Source: Siniperca chuatsi (lineage: Eukaryota; Chordata; Actinopteri; Centrarchiformes; Sinipercidae). Taken from it: 64,000 bases of DNA. The notes under the pieces were generated by a model. The model worked only from the letters and a program-made list of their open reading frames with translations. It did no database searches and was not told the origin of the DNA. The position numbers and the translations under genes were made by a program. Shown here piece after piece: positions 46,289 through 55,675 of this stretch. Every line of letters begins with the position of its first letter. The first letter of the stretch is position 1. The stretch lies in assembly GCF_020085105.1 (NCBI RefSeq), contig NC_058046.1, positions 1,306,128 to 1,370,127 of the forward strand. Reading direction: 5' to 3'.

Positions 46289-49200
46289 GGCAGGCAGACA
46301 GACAGACAGACAGACAGGCAGACACTGAGCCTTCTCATTCTGTTTTCTTGTGAATGACTTGCGTCCAGACTGACAGCGACACCAGCGACCTCCTTCGGCA
46401 GAGAGGCATCCTGTCCTCGTCCCAGTGGGAGGGACGAGGATTTTCATGATCGATTAATATGCAGATTATTTTCTCGATTGATCGTTTTGTGCATAAAATG
46501 TCAGAAAGGAGTGAAAACTGCGCGTTACAACTTCCCGCAGCCCAAAGAGATGTATTCAAATGGCTCGTTTTATTCAAACAGTCCGAAATCCCAAAATATT
46601 CAGTTTACGATCATATTTGTCAGAAAATCCTCACATTCGAGAAGGTGGAACCAGAGAATATTTCACCTGCGCTGGTCAGTGATTTAAATCCTGTCCGCAT
46701 GGGAACAAATAACCAATTGTCAAGACAGTTGACAATTAATTCTGTTGATCGACTAATCAATTAATCCACTAATTGTTGCAGCTCACACTTAAAACTGTAC
46801 TGCGAGAGAGTTTTTTTGTCCCAGTTTGAGAGTAAAATGGAAACTTTGCAACGACAATATGTTAAGAATTCGACTTAATTTCATCTTCCTTTACACGCTG
46901 ACGGGAGGAGTTATTATTTAGAACAGAATAACTTCTGATTTCAGCCTCGTGTGTCTGTGCTTCCTGTCTGCTGCCAGTCGGCGTCCATCAGTCATCGCTC
47001 TGTGATTATCGCCTCGACTCTCTGCAGCACGTTTTTTCCAGCCTCTGGCCGGGTCACACATAACGTACGCAATTAGTGAGGACTAGAGCCGGGGTTAGAG
47101 GCGATGGCGGGAGGGGGCAGATAGTTGTGGAGTTGGGGGGTACACGGTAATAGATAGCTGGAGGATTAGGAGATACATGGTATTGATAGGTGGGGGATTA
47201 GGGGTACAGGGTAATGGATAGCCGGGGGATTAGGTGTGATGGGCAGAAGAGGTGGTGTGAGGTTAGGGTGGGATAGAAGAGGAGATGACTGGAGTTAGGA
47301 GGGATCGGGCTAATAGTTGGCTAAGAGGTGAAGATTTAATAGGAGGATATATACCATTCGCCTGAAAATCCCATTGTAATGTAATGAAGGCGTTTGACAG
47401 AAGAAGCACCTGCCTGCTGACAACTTCACCAACGTCGTCTTTGGCTCACGTTACGGCCTTTGACGTTGTTTTATTATGTTATTTATTAATCCTTGTGGTC
47501 CAGACCGTCTCCGATTTAAATAGAGCCGTGCAGCAGCACCAGACTGGTTCCCCGTCACCGGTCGGACCATCGTATCCAGATGGCATCCAATCAGGCCGCT
47601 CCTTCATTCTCTCGTCGTCCTTCCACCAACCCAGAGTCTGTTTAGCAGATCACATGACGTTATAAAAGCAGACCAGAGCAAACACTGATTTAATGTGAGC
47701 AGCCTCTTTGTTTTATGTTAACTCGATCTCACTGTGAAGCTCTCGTTTAGCAGTTCTGGGATTATTTTCTTTTCACACACACTTTGACTACTAATACAAG
47801 CAGGAACTGTCTGTCTAGCACTCGAGGCATAGGGGGTGGTTGCCTCCTCTGTGTTTTGTTTTTAACCGGTAAGATTAGTGTAGCTAGTTTTGTTTTAGTT
47901 TCGATTAGCCAGACGGTGAGTTATTAGGAAGTAAAGTATAAATTGTGTCACTGCCTGATTACACTTCCAGGTCTTACAGGGTTGAACGTCTGAACCAGCT
48001 TTCATGGCAATCCATCCAACAGTTGTTGAAATTTTTCTGTTTGGACCAAAGAGGAGGACAGACAGACTTACGGAACGATTTTGCCATCCATCCGAGTTGC
48101 TAGCATGGCTAAAAAACAAATTGTACGTATAGTAACGTAACCATTTGTGCTCTATTTCTGACTGCCAGTGATGGGTGGATCAATACCAAACATCTATGGA
48201 ACATCAAGGGTTCTCACACTACTTCACTGCACTTTACATTGTCTATTTTCATGGTTGTATCAGAAGGTAAAGGGAGTTTGGGAGAGAAGTGTAATTGTCA
48301 AACGATCAGACTAAGAAGATCTGACAAACTGAAAAGGTTTGTCAAAGTTACCTTATGAGAAATAAAACATCAAAAAGCTGATTAAAATACTGTAATTTAG
48401 CTGCACTTGTCCATTTTGCCATCATGTTCAGTGTGTGTGACAATAGTTGAAACATCTCCAGAGTATTATGTGTGTAATTATAAAACTCCGGACTATTGAC
48501 GGTCAGTTTACAGGACGAGATGAGCTCAGGTTGCAGTCTGGCTGACGTTTCCGCTTGTTAGTGATCATCATTACTGAGACCTTTAACAACCAGACTGTCC
48601 GTGAGGGTCGAGTGCGTGTCCTGGTATGTCCTCCAGCTCGCTGAGAGACGAGAGGCTGTTTGTAATGAGAGGATCTGTTTTTAGATGCGTCTATTTGTCA
48701 AACACATGTCCACCACATTTATTCTGAGTTTGGTCACAGACACCACATTCAAAGACCTCGATAGATCGGCATCTTCAGGAAAGAGACACTTTGCCCAGAA
48801 TAGGGTCTCTTTCTGGATCAAGGAGGTGAGCTTGTAGGTCTGCATCTGGTGGTAGGCCTTTAGGCGGAGGAATGCTCCAAACAAACCAGTTTGTGGAAAA
48901 AAAAAGATGTGATGCATTGTACAAATGGGGATAACGGCGCACACTTTCAGACGTTCGTGGTGTTGCACTCTGTTGTTCACATGAAAAGTGACAGAAGTAG
49001 TTGTGTGGAGAATGGGAAGTTCAAACCTGCCTACCTTTTCACCTGCACATCGCTGACCAATCAAAGCGTGAAGTGGGCAGGATTGATGAATTGTCAGATT
49101 TCGTACATTCTGATGTCAGGAAGGTGTGGAGGGAGTGGTTTTCAGAAGCTGTTCAACCACTTTTGACAACCACTTCTGATATAGTATACGGGCGCTCTTA

Positions 49201-52200
49201 TACCCAAAGGGCCCAGAAAGACTCAGCCCAAAGAAATGGGGCCACTGAGTTTGGGGAGGCAATGGCAGAGGACGTCTCGTTGGCCATAAAAGGTTCTGCC
49301 CGACGGCTCAGAAAAGGGGCAGCGGGGCCTTGCTAAGGCTACACTCGGCAGGGAAAGAACTGCTGACCTTGATTGGGAATATTGTTGGGTGGTTTAAAGG
49401 TAACATTTTAAGGAACTCCTGAACCCGCAGAGAGTTGGAGGGCTCAGAAGAAGCACATGGCTGCTGGCATTCATTTGAATCGGACCACTCATGCGATGCA
49501 GCAGGGGTGCCAACATAGTGGGCTTCGGCAAAAAACAAAACAGGGTTGTCTGGCAAAATATCAAACAAACTTGAACCTGCCTCAACTTTGCTGACACACG
49601 TCATCCTGCAAGGTGTTGCGTTGTAATCAAATATGTGCAATCACGCATTCCTGTTAGATTACTTCGTAATGTGGGCCCAGTATTTCCACTTTTAACTTGC
49701 GATGATGAAAATTAAAAACAGCTGTGCAGTGTCCCCCTCCAACACAGCCCCTTGCATTTTTTTAATGCAGGGCTGTTCTCGGTCTACACGGCCAGAAACC
49801 CATATCCTTGGCAGAAGTAGCAGAGGGGTGGTTGAGATTTGCCCTGAGATGCTGAATGCTTTGGATTTTATTGGGCTGTCTTGGTTGACAAATCAGTGTC
49901 GCATGGATGTTGGGGATAGTCCCTGTGGACTAGTAGATGGGTGTGGTGGTTCCCATTTTTCAAAACTCATGGGTGTGCTCCAGTTATTGTGATATCACAC
50001 TGCTCAGTCTCCCCAGGAAACTTTCCTCCAGGTTGCTGGAAAGGACACTCCAGCTGATGTTCGAACCTCAGATCCAGGAGGAGAAAATGGATCAGGATTC
50101 TGGAGTGGGCATGGAAGTTTGCCTCACCAGTCTGCATGTGTTTTCAGAATCAGACATACTTTATTGATCCCCGAGGTGAAACTCTTGTTACATCAGCTCA
50201 CTATCACATCAGTGCACACAGGAATAGAAGTACTAAGCAAAAAATATATAATACACTATAATACAGGTCAGAAAATAAATTAAGTACCAAGTGGGTATAA
50301 GTATAAAATAAGTGTGAAGTACAAAGCTGGTTTACCGGTTGATAATAATACGGTATAAAGTAATAGTGCATGAACTGTCTGAGTCTTTCTAGACTTGGGT
50401 AAGACTATGTCCTTTGGGGTGTCTTGTTGTGCGTATTGCAGAAATACGGGGTACAGGGGCCATTTTTACAAGCCATCCAATCCTTGTATAACTGGAGTGA
50501 GAGCTGTGTCCGTATCCCTGGCAATAAATTAAGGCTTAACTCGGTTAGGATCAGCCAGGTTTGTGTTGTTGCTTTTTCATGGGCAGGATCTCTGACAACA
50601 GCTTACATATCTGCTTCTTTGCAGATGATGTATTTCTGTTTGCTTCATCAGACTGTGACCTTCAGCACAGATCGAGGCAGTTTGCAGCCAAGTGTGATGC
50701 AGATCTCAGCTGGAATATGTTGGATTGCTCCCTTTGAATTGGGGGCAAGTAGCTGCCCGGCGTTAAGTATCTCTGGGCCTGGTTCCCTACTGAGGGTAAG
50801 GTGGAGCAGGCAGAGCGATGTGGCGTCTGTAGCAATGCAGATATCATGCCAGACGGTCGTGGTCAAAATGGATGGATGGATTGGTGAAACCACATATTGC
50901 ACATGTAACATCACGATTTTGAGTCATTCATCCTCCATCAGAAAAAAATAAAAAATAATTCATTTAGTCTAAATTCAATTTGGTACATAACTTTGAAATA
51001 CTCAGTTATTTAGTTTTTGACATTCAATACCTTTTTCCTATAAGTTTAAAAACATTTTTTTTTTTAACTAAACTCTGGTAGGAGTGCTGCGTTTTTCTGT
51101 TTACTTTAAATTTGCATTTATGGAGCTCAGATTTAAATCAGAATTCATCCTACCTGCAGACACATTTTCCACCTCGAATAATGCGCCTTCTGTAACTTGT
51201 TTCCAGTGGTGTAAAGTAACTAAGTACATTTACTCAAGTACTGTACTCAAGTACAAATTTGAGGTACTTGTACTTGAGTATTTCCATTTATACTTTCTAC
51301 TTCTACTCTGCTACATCTCAGAGGGAAATTTTGTACTTTTTACTCATTTTATCTGACAGCTTTAGTTACTTTGCAGATTTTACGTACAAAACATGATGAA
51401 CTTATGAAACATAACAATGCAACACGTTTTATAAGTTCATCATATGTTTTGTACTTAAAATATATTAAACTACCCAACAGTATATAAAATAGTTCAAGTC
51501 AGCTCCACCTCGAACAACTACAACAGGAAAATGCTGCTTACACATGAATACATCAGTAATAACATAATATATATAAAATAGTAAAACACTCACAGGGGTC
51601 ATTTATGTTACGTTTAAGTGTCAAGGCGGGAAACAGGGAGAGGATCCAAACTCAGACAGCAGGCAGAGCAGGTTCACTTCAACAGTTTTTTAATGAAATG
51701 TACAAGGCTTACAGACAGGCAGTGGTCACAACCAGGTAAGCGGTCCAAAAGAGGCAAACAAGTCCAAAAACGGAGCCGGCAAAGTCCAAAATCCATAAAC
51801 AAGGTCCACAAGAAACCGAGGATAACTCCAAAACACAGAAAACTAGGGTCGGGAAGCTTGACACAAACACAACGAAGATCTGAACACAGGAAGAACACAG
51901 ACTAAATACACTCAGGTAGGGGAGACAACGACGCACAGGTGGAAGCAATAAGAGCAAGCAGGAAGTAAAACTACACAAGACACACGAGGGAGAACTCTTA
52001 ACAAAATAAAACAGGAAATGACAATTTATCAGCATTATGAGCACTTTTGCTTTGATACTTTAAGTGTATTTTGCTGATAATACTTACATACTCTTACTTA
52101 AGCAAGATTTTCAGTGTAGTATTTTCACATTGTGGTATTGCTACTTTTACTTAAGTAAAGGATTTGAACGCTTACCGCTTACTGTGTGTTGTTACTTACT

Positions 52201-52321
52201 TGTTGAGTGCGCTCTTGTTCACCCTCTGCTCCTCGCTCTCAGCATGCTGACATTGATTGTTAATCCTTTTCTCCCAGAACGACTTAATGTGCAGTCTGTC
52301 ATGGATCAGAGCCAGGTTCAT
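41234..52321 (-). CDS. FAM240-like small protein, 2 coding exons
   Basis: Minus-strand exons 52321-52200 and 41345-41234 join in phase (AA then G, a Lys codon) to give 77 residues. The core reads HIKSFWEKRINNQ, ESEEQRVNKSALNKLREEWL, VRLENRTKHLKSLN. This is the layout of vertebrate FAM240A/B/C proteins, about 80 residues long and mostly one charged helix: KSFWEK, then an EE-R segment, then SALxKLREEW-x-RLE. Molecular function is unknown. The ATG lies exactly at the exon boundary after TTGTTGCAG, so an untranslated first exon further right is likely. It was not located. The 10.85-kb intron contains LINEs, MITEs, a Penelope-derived element and a 1-kb tetranucleotide array. Which of the A/B/C members it is cannot be told here. 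Confidence 0.78.
41586..42340 (-). mobile_element. Rex1-like LINE, 3' end
   Basis: On the minus strand 42328-42023 encodes the C-terminal end of a Rex1-like ORF2 (MYAVACWGSRLRVADANRLN, RKAGDIVGVELDSL, RRMLGKLHAILDG, then RLFNSSL). A 3' untranslated region follows and ends TTGGGGATCAATAAAG-like with TTCTGATTCTGATT. The copy is 5'-truncated with no RT core. It lies in the intron of the FAM240-like gene, in sense orientation. Confidence 0.9.
42741..43115. repeat. Dispersed ACAGGAAGT-AATAAAACAGGAA element, copy 1
   Basis: Shares an ordered set of words with 51616-52022 and partly with 55370-55670. These are a (G)CAGACT.GGAGGCAGAG-type start, AAAATCCAAAA, GGAAGAACACAG, ACTCAGGTGAGGGGAG, ACAGGAAGCAAAACTACCAC, ACACGAGGGA and a terminal AAATAAAACAGGAAAT. 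It is noncoding, and its class was not determined. Confidence 0.65.
43480..43700 (+). mobile_element. GGCTGCAACTAA-type MITE, diverged copy
   Basis: Begins CTGCAACTAACCAATAGATT and contains AAAATATCAGAAAACTGAAA, GAGCAACAGTCCAAAACTCA and AAAGCAGTC, in family order. Confidence 0.7.
44095..44626. mobile_element. Palindromic Penelope-derived element, copy C (deleted centre)
   Basis: The left arm (about 44099-44485) is near-identical to the left arm of copy B. The right arm starts at about 44493 (TTTTTTCACAATTGAGAATG) and ends GACGACACCGTC. The whole central part with the GIY-YIG tail is missing. The 10-base word ACTGTACTGT occurs at 44085-44094 and again at 44627-44636, probably an imperfectly bounded target-site duplication. 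It lies in the intron of the FAM240-like gene. Confidence 0.78.
44932..44972. repeat. (ATG)n microsatellite
   Basis: About 13 perfect ATG trinucleotides. Confidence 0.95.
45144..45237. repeat. (TG)n with interspersed CG steps
   Basis: Alternating pyrimidine-purine tract of TG with CG interruptions at 45154-45200, then pure TG. Long alternating TG/CG tracts can adopt the Z-DNA form. Confidence 0.9.
45352..46324. repeat. 0.97-kb CAGA/CAGG tetranucleotide array
   Basis: Nearly pure mixture of CAGA, CAGG and GAGA tetramers. Because the period is four and the units lack stops, all three frames on the minus strand stay open (up to 375 codons of Cys/Leu/Ser/Val repeats), as do plus-strand frames (Asp/Arg/Gln/Thr). 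The composition is wholly explained by the repeat. It lies in the intron of the FAM240-like gene. Confidence 0.97.
46450..46790 (+). mobile_element. GGCTGCAACTAA-type MITE, nearly full length
   Basis: Contains ATCGATTAATATGCAGATTA, TTTTCTCGATTGATCGTTTT, ATAAAATGTCAGAAA, AAATATTCAGTTTACGATCA and a terminal ACTAATTGTTGCAGCTCACA, in family order. Confidence 0.8.
47090..47330. repeat. Degenerate G-rich tandem repeat
   Basis: Four to six loosely related units built on GGGGGATTAGG, GATAGGTGG and GGTACAGGGTAATGGATAG. The plus strand is almost free of C. Confidence 0.55.
47331..48995. other. Gene-free stretch, nothing recognised
   Basis: Intronic sequence of the FAM240-like gene. Open frames of up to 127 codons (48681-49064 minus) carry no recognised domain. 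Confidence 0.45.
48996..49819. other. Unassigned sequence next to a decayed LINE
   Basis: A 111-codon plus-strand frame (49001-49336; for example REVGRIDELSDFVHSDV) is longer than its neighbours but matches nothing I recognise. It may be an upstream part of the LINE at 49820, or a separate old element. Confidence 0.35.
49820..50910 (+). mobile_element. Decayed non-LTR retrotransposon ORF2 with a nested insertion
   Basis: Scattered frames keep the order of a fish LINE reverse transcriptase. First is EICPEMLNALDFIGLSWLTN, then VVVPIFQNSWVCSSYCDITL and FEPQIQEEKMD. After a 240-base interruption come QKYGVQGPFLQAIQSLYN, ESCVRIPGNKLRLN, SLHICFFADDVFLFASSDCD and LQHRSRQFAAKCDADLSWN. FADD is the catalytic box. 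Many frameshifts and stops show a dead copy. Clade not assigned. Confidence 0.8.
50147..50385 (-). mobile_element. Rex1-like LINE 3' end, nested in the older LINE
   Basis: Begins (reverse orientation) CAGAATCAGACATACTTTAT and TGATCCCCGAGGTGAAACTC, continues with ATCAGTGCACACAGGA, and ends near GTTTACCGGTTGATAATAAT. It matches 41586-41830. Only the 3' untranslated part remains. It splits the reverse-transcriptase homology at 49820-50910. Confidence 0.82.
51206..52175 (+). mobile_element. hAT-like MITE copy, itself split by another element
   Basis: Begins CCAGTGGTGTAAAGTAACTA and contains TTTGAGGTACTTGTACTTGA, CATCTCAGAGGGAAATTTTG and CAACAGTATATAAAATAGTT, then CTCCACCTCGAACAACTAC. It ends TACTTTTACTTAAGTAAAGG. 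A 400-base element (51616-52022) is inserted at about four tenths of its length. The CAACAGTATATAAAATAGTT word is the unexpanded counterpart of the 29-bp minisatellite unit. Confidence 0.82.
51616..52022. repeat. Dispersed ACAGGAAGT-AATAAAACAGGAA element, copy 2
   Basis: Same ordered words as at 42741-43115: GGATCCAAACTCAGACAGCA, GGCAAAGTCCAAAATCC, ACACAGGAAGAACACAG, ACTCAGGTAGGGGAGAC, CAGGAAGTAAAACTACACAA, CACGAGGGA and AATAAAACAGGAAATGACAA. It is nested inside the MITE at 51206-52175. Confidence 0.7.
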
Positions 52322-52504
52322 CTGCAACAACACAACACTGATAATATCCAGATACTGACACTTTGATTAAAGAGTAACTTAACAAGCTGAAAAAGCTTTG
52401 TTTCACTGCCCTCTGCTGGTTAAAGTCCTTTGCACGTGTAAACACACCCAGCAGTGATGTCACAGCGTACTGACTCTTCAGCCTCTAGAAGTGAGCAACA
52501 ACCA

Positions 52505-52970
52505 GCGGTGGAAGAAGTATTCAGATCTTTTACTTAGTAAAGTAAAAGTAGCAATACCACAATGAAATAATACTCTGTTAGAAGTGAAAGTCCTGCATTC
52601 AAAATCTCACTTAAGTAAAGTATCAAAAGTAAAAGTACTCATTTTGCAAAATGGCTCCATTCAAAGTGTTACTGAGCAGCATCTGAATGTTGTCAGCTGT
52701 ACAGTTGGGTTTCATCTATAACAAAGCATATTTTATAAACTGATCATATGTTTGACTTTTAAAAATATTGATCTGGAAAGTAACTAATTAGTAAAAGTAG
52801 TAATTACTAACTATAGCTGTCGGATAAATGTAGTGGAGTAAAAAGTACATCATTTCCCACTGAGATGTAGTGGAGTATAAGTATAAAGTAGCTTAAAATG
52901 GAAATACTCCAGTAAAGTACCTCAAATTTAGTAAGCACTTGAGGAAATGTACTTTCCACCACTGGCAACA
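52505..52970 (-). mobile_element. hAT-like MITE, complete copy with both ends
   Basis: Left end CAGCGGTGGAAGAAGTATTC, right end GTACTTTCCACCACTGGC. Internal words (TCATTTCCCACTGAGATGTA, AGCTGTCGGATAAATGTAGT) run in reverse order to the copy at 51206. Its inverted ends, of CAGTGGTGGAAAGTA type, define the element in this window. Confidence 0.85.
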
Positions 52971-53209
52971 ACAAGATTCTTGTTAAGTTGCTCTTTAAAC
53001 ATGCAGTTTACTGCAGGTAATACTACAGTAGGAAATATTAACAAACTATAAATTAATAACATTTATATTTACAACATAATGTTTCATGTGCTGAATAATA
53101 AGATCTCTTCTAACTGAATGTACCGCTAAATCCATCCGACCATAATAACTCCTCACAGCTGCTGCAGACGAAGTGTTTCTGAACTGTGTCCAACACTGGA
53201 CTGTGTACA

Positions 53210-53540
53210 AAGCAGCGGTGGAAGAAGTACTCGACTAAATTTAGTAATACCACAGTGTAGAAATACTCTGTTACGAGTAAAAACGTCCTGCATACTTGAG
53301 TACAAAAGTATTAGCATCTTTATCAGTAATAATACATCATAATTATATTTTGTATTAATCTGAATCTGCAAAGTAACTAAAGCTGTCAGATAAGTAGTGC
53401 AGTAAAAAGTACAATATTTCCCTCTGAGATGTGGAGAAGAAGTATAAAGTAGCAGAAAATGGTAATACTACAAGTACCTCAAATGTGTACTCAAGTACAG
53501 TACTTGAGTAAATGCACTTGTTACCTTCCACCACTGCTAA
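53210..53540 (-). mobile_element. hAT-like MITE, shorter copy with both ends
   Basis: Starts AGCAGCGGTGGAAGAAGTAC and ends GTTACCTTCCACCACTGC. The centre is shorter than in the copy at 52505. Confidence 0.82.
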
Positions 53541-54480
53541 AAGATATAGTGAATTCTGCTTCAGGAATAATACTTTTAATTAGTTTAATACTTAAAGCTG
53601 TTAAAAACATTTGATTTATTGACTATAAAGTTTGCTTAAAAGAAACCAGTAACTGCATCAGAACAGCAGAATAAATAAATATCTTTACTTCACTGCTGAT
53701 TCTAATAAATGACCTTAAACACTGGAAGGTAAAAATGCTGATTAAAAACACACAAAAAAGAATAAACACAAACCTTTGTTCAGAGCTTCAACCGAGCGTC
53801 CGTCAGCCTCACTGGGTGGATGAAGTGTGTGTGTGTGTGTGTGTGTGTGATCCTCCTCCCGCAGAAATAAATGTTTTACTGATCTCCAGTCAGTAAATCC
53901 ACTCATGTCCCCCTCCCATCGCTCTCTCCCTCCCAGTGAACTTAGTGTACTGGGATTTAACTGGACTGTAGGGACCAACAGGGACTGGTTCAAGTCTCAG
54001 CTCTGATTGGCTCTGAAGTAGTTTCATGTTTTTAAAAGTTTTAGGAACTTTAGAGATATCCTGTCGACGTTTCCGACCACTGTTGGCACAGCGGAGGGAT
54101 GCTTTAGCTCTGCTGGCGGCTGTAAACGGTAAACGGCTGCATTTATATAATGATTTTTATCCAAAGGGCTTTAAAATGTTTGCCTCTCATTCACCCATTT
54201 ACACTCGCACACCGACGGCAGCGAGCAGTTTGGGGTTCAGTGTCTTTCCCCAGGACACGTCGACATGTTTCACAGGAGGATGTCCGTCCATCCGTCAGTC
54301 CTCCACGTCGGTCCAGACTGAAGCATCAGCAGCAGCTGGACTGTGATGGGACGTGCTTCATCGTTCATGCTCCCCTCAGGATGAACTGTAATAACTCTGC
54401 TGATCCTCTGACTTTCCATCTAGCGCCACCATCAGGTCGACATGTTAACGTGTCCGACACTTCCCATCAGCCTCAGCTGC
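53541..54480. other. Gene-free stretch right of the FAM240-like gene
   Basis: No convincing exon. A short (TG)n lies at 53825-53849. An untranslated first exon and promoter of the FAM240-like gene could lie here (the CCCATCGCTCTCTCCCTCCC area, about 53910-53935), but nothing fixes it. Confidence 0.4.
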
Positions 54481-54990
54481 ACTCTGTGTTTACTAGCTAA
54501 TGTTAGCATGCTAACAAGCTAAGCTAACATGGTGAACATTATAGCTGCTGAACGTCAGCGTGTTAGCGTTGCCCCTGCGAGCGCGTTAGCACGAGTTCAG
54601 CCTCGCAGAGTCTGGTTTTAACCATTTTCTCACCTTGTTTTCAGTGAAACATATTTAATGTTTTTAACCTCGTGATGCGGACGATCGTCAGAATTAGTTT
54701 GGACGAGATGCAGAACGGATCGAATATCACAAACAAATGGATTTTGTGCGAACAAGAAAGCGTGAATAAAAGACTTTTCAACACGTCGTCAGCGCTGTTA
54801 GATATTTCCTCGTTGGCGTGAACTTGTCCTCCCTCACTAACACAGTTATCGCTCTCACACACACACACAAAATAACTAGCTAATGTTAGCATGCTAACAC
54901 ACTAAACTAAGATGGTGAGCATTATAGCTGCTAAACATCAGCATGTTAGCATTTAGCTCAAAGTACAGCCTCACAGAGCTGCTAGCGTGG
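54481..54990. repeat. Two TGCTAACATG-type dispersed repeats
   Basis: 54495-54600 and 54875-54985 share AGCTAATGTTAGCATGCTAA, GGTGAACATTATAGCTGCTG (or GAGCATTATAGCTGCTAA) and CATCAGCATGTTAGCATTTA with each other and with 32829-32930. Sequence between them (54600-54870) is unassigned. Confidence 0.65.
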
Positions 54991-55369
54991 CTGCAGACTC
55001 TCCGTCTGTCTGAAATCACTTCCAGTTTACTACATAGTGCTTTAAAATCTGCCGTCCACCATTTTGTTTGAGTGTCTGAATTCTGAGTGTAAATTTATGC
55101 AAAAATGATGATGATTCATACTGTAAGTGTCTGAAATCTCAGTTTACTGCTCACTCATAGGGAGGAGTCTCTGCCGGTTAGCGGCCGGCGTTTGTATCTC
55201 AAGTAGTGACGCGTCGGCCGAGAATGAGCCGGCTCCCGTGTAAATTAACACAAGACAGAATGATGAGCCTACAACATATTTGTTAAATACCAGGAACGTC
55301 TCGCTTGTATATCTGTATATGTATCTTGCATGTTTCTTGCAACAAATAAGAAAGTAACCAGCGGAGGCG
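54991..55369. other. Gene-free stretch, nothing recognised
   Basis: No exon, RNA gene or repeat identified. Confidence 0.4.
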
Positions 55370-55675
55370 GTGCTAAACGAAGAGCCGGCTCTGTAATGGC
55401 TGGAAAACAGGAAGTCGGGTACGAGCAGTCTTTACTTTTCCAGTTCGCAAAGTCGGAACACGGGTTGGCAGTCAGGAGAGAGCAAACAACCAGAAACAAC
55501 CAGAACGCGGAGGGAGGAGAAGCAGCAGGCCGAGCACTCAGGTGGGCGGAGACGACGGGACACAGGTGATTAGGGCGGAGCAATGCGATCGGGACAGGCG
55601 GGAAACACGTGAGGGGCAGGAAGTGATCTGCAACGAGAGGAGAGTACCAGAATAAAACAGGAAGTAATAATGACA
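55370..55675. repeat. Dispersed ACAGGAAGT-AATAAAACAGGAA element, copy 3 (diverged)
   Basis: Keeps only the second half of the family order: CACTCAGGTGGGCGGAGACG, GACACAGGTGATTAGG, GGGCAGGAAGTGATCTG, CAGAATAAAACAGGAAGTAA. The 141-codon minus frame across it has no recognised domain. A more distant relative may occupy 55930-56330 (CAGGAGAAGGGAAGACACGT, CAGGTGACTGGGATAAGTGC). Confidence 0.5.

Noticed and set aside
45241-46447. Open frames of 326-375 codons rich in Cys, Leu and Ser on the minus strand, and Arg/Gln/Asp frames on the plus strand
   Set aside because: A tetranucleotide array without stop codons keeps all frames open. There is no start context, domain or splice support.
46374-46449. 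Exon-like frame TDSDTSDLLRQRGILSSSQW after a GCGTCCAG acceptor-like site
   Set aside because: Only about 25 codons, no identifiable partner exon, and a MITE follows directly. Not enough to call a gene.
48681-49064. 127-codon minus-strand frame
   Set aside because: No domain, no splice sites that join it to anything, and the region is flanked by retroelement debris.
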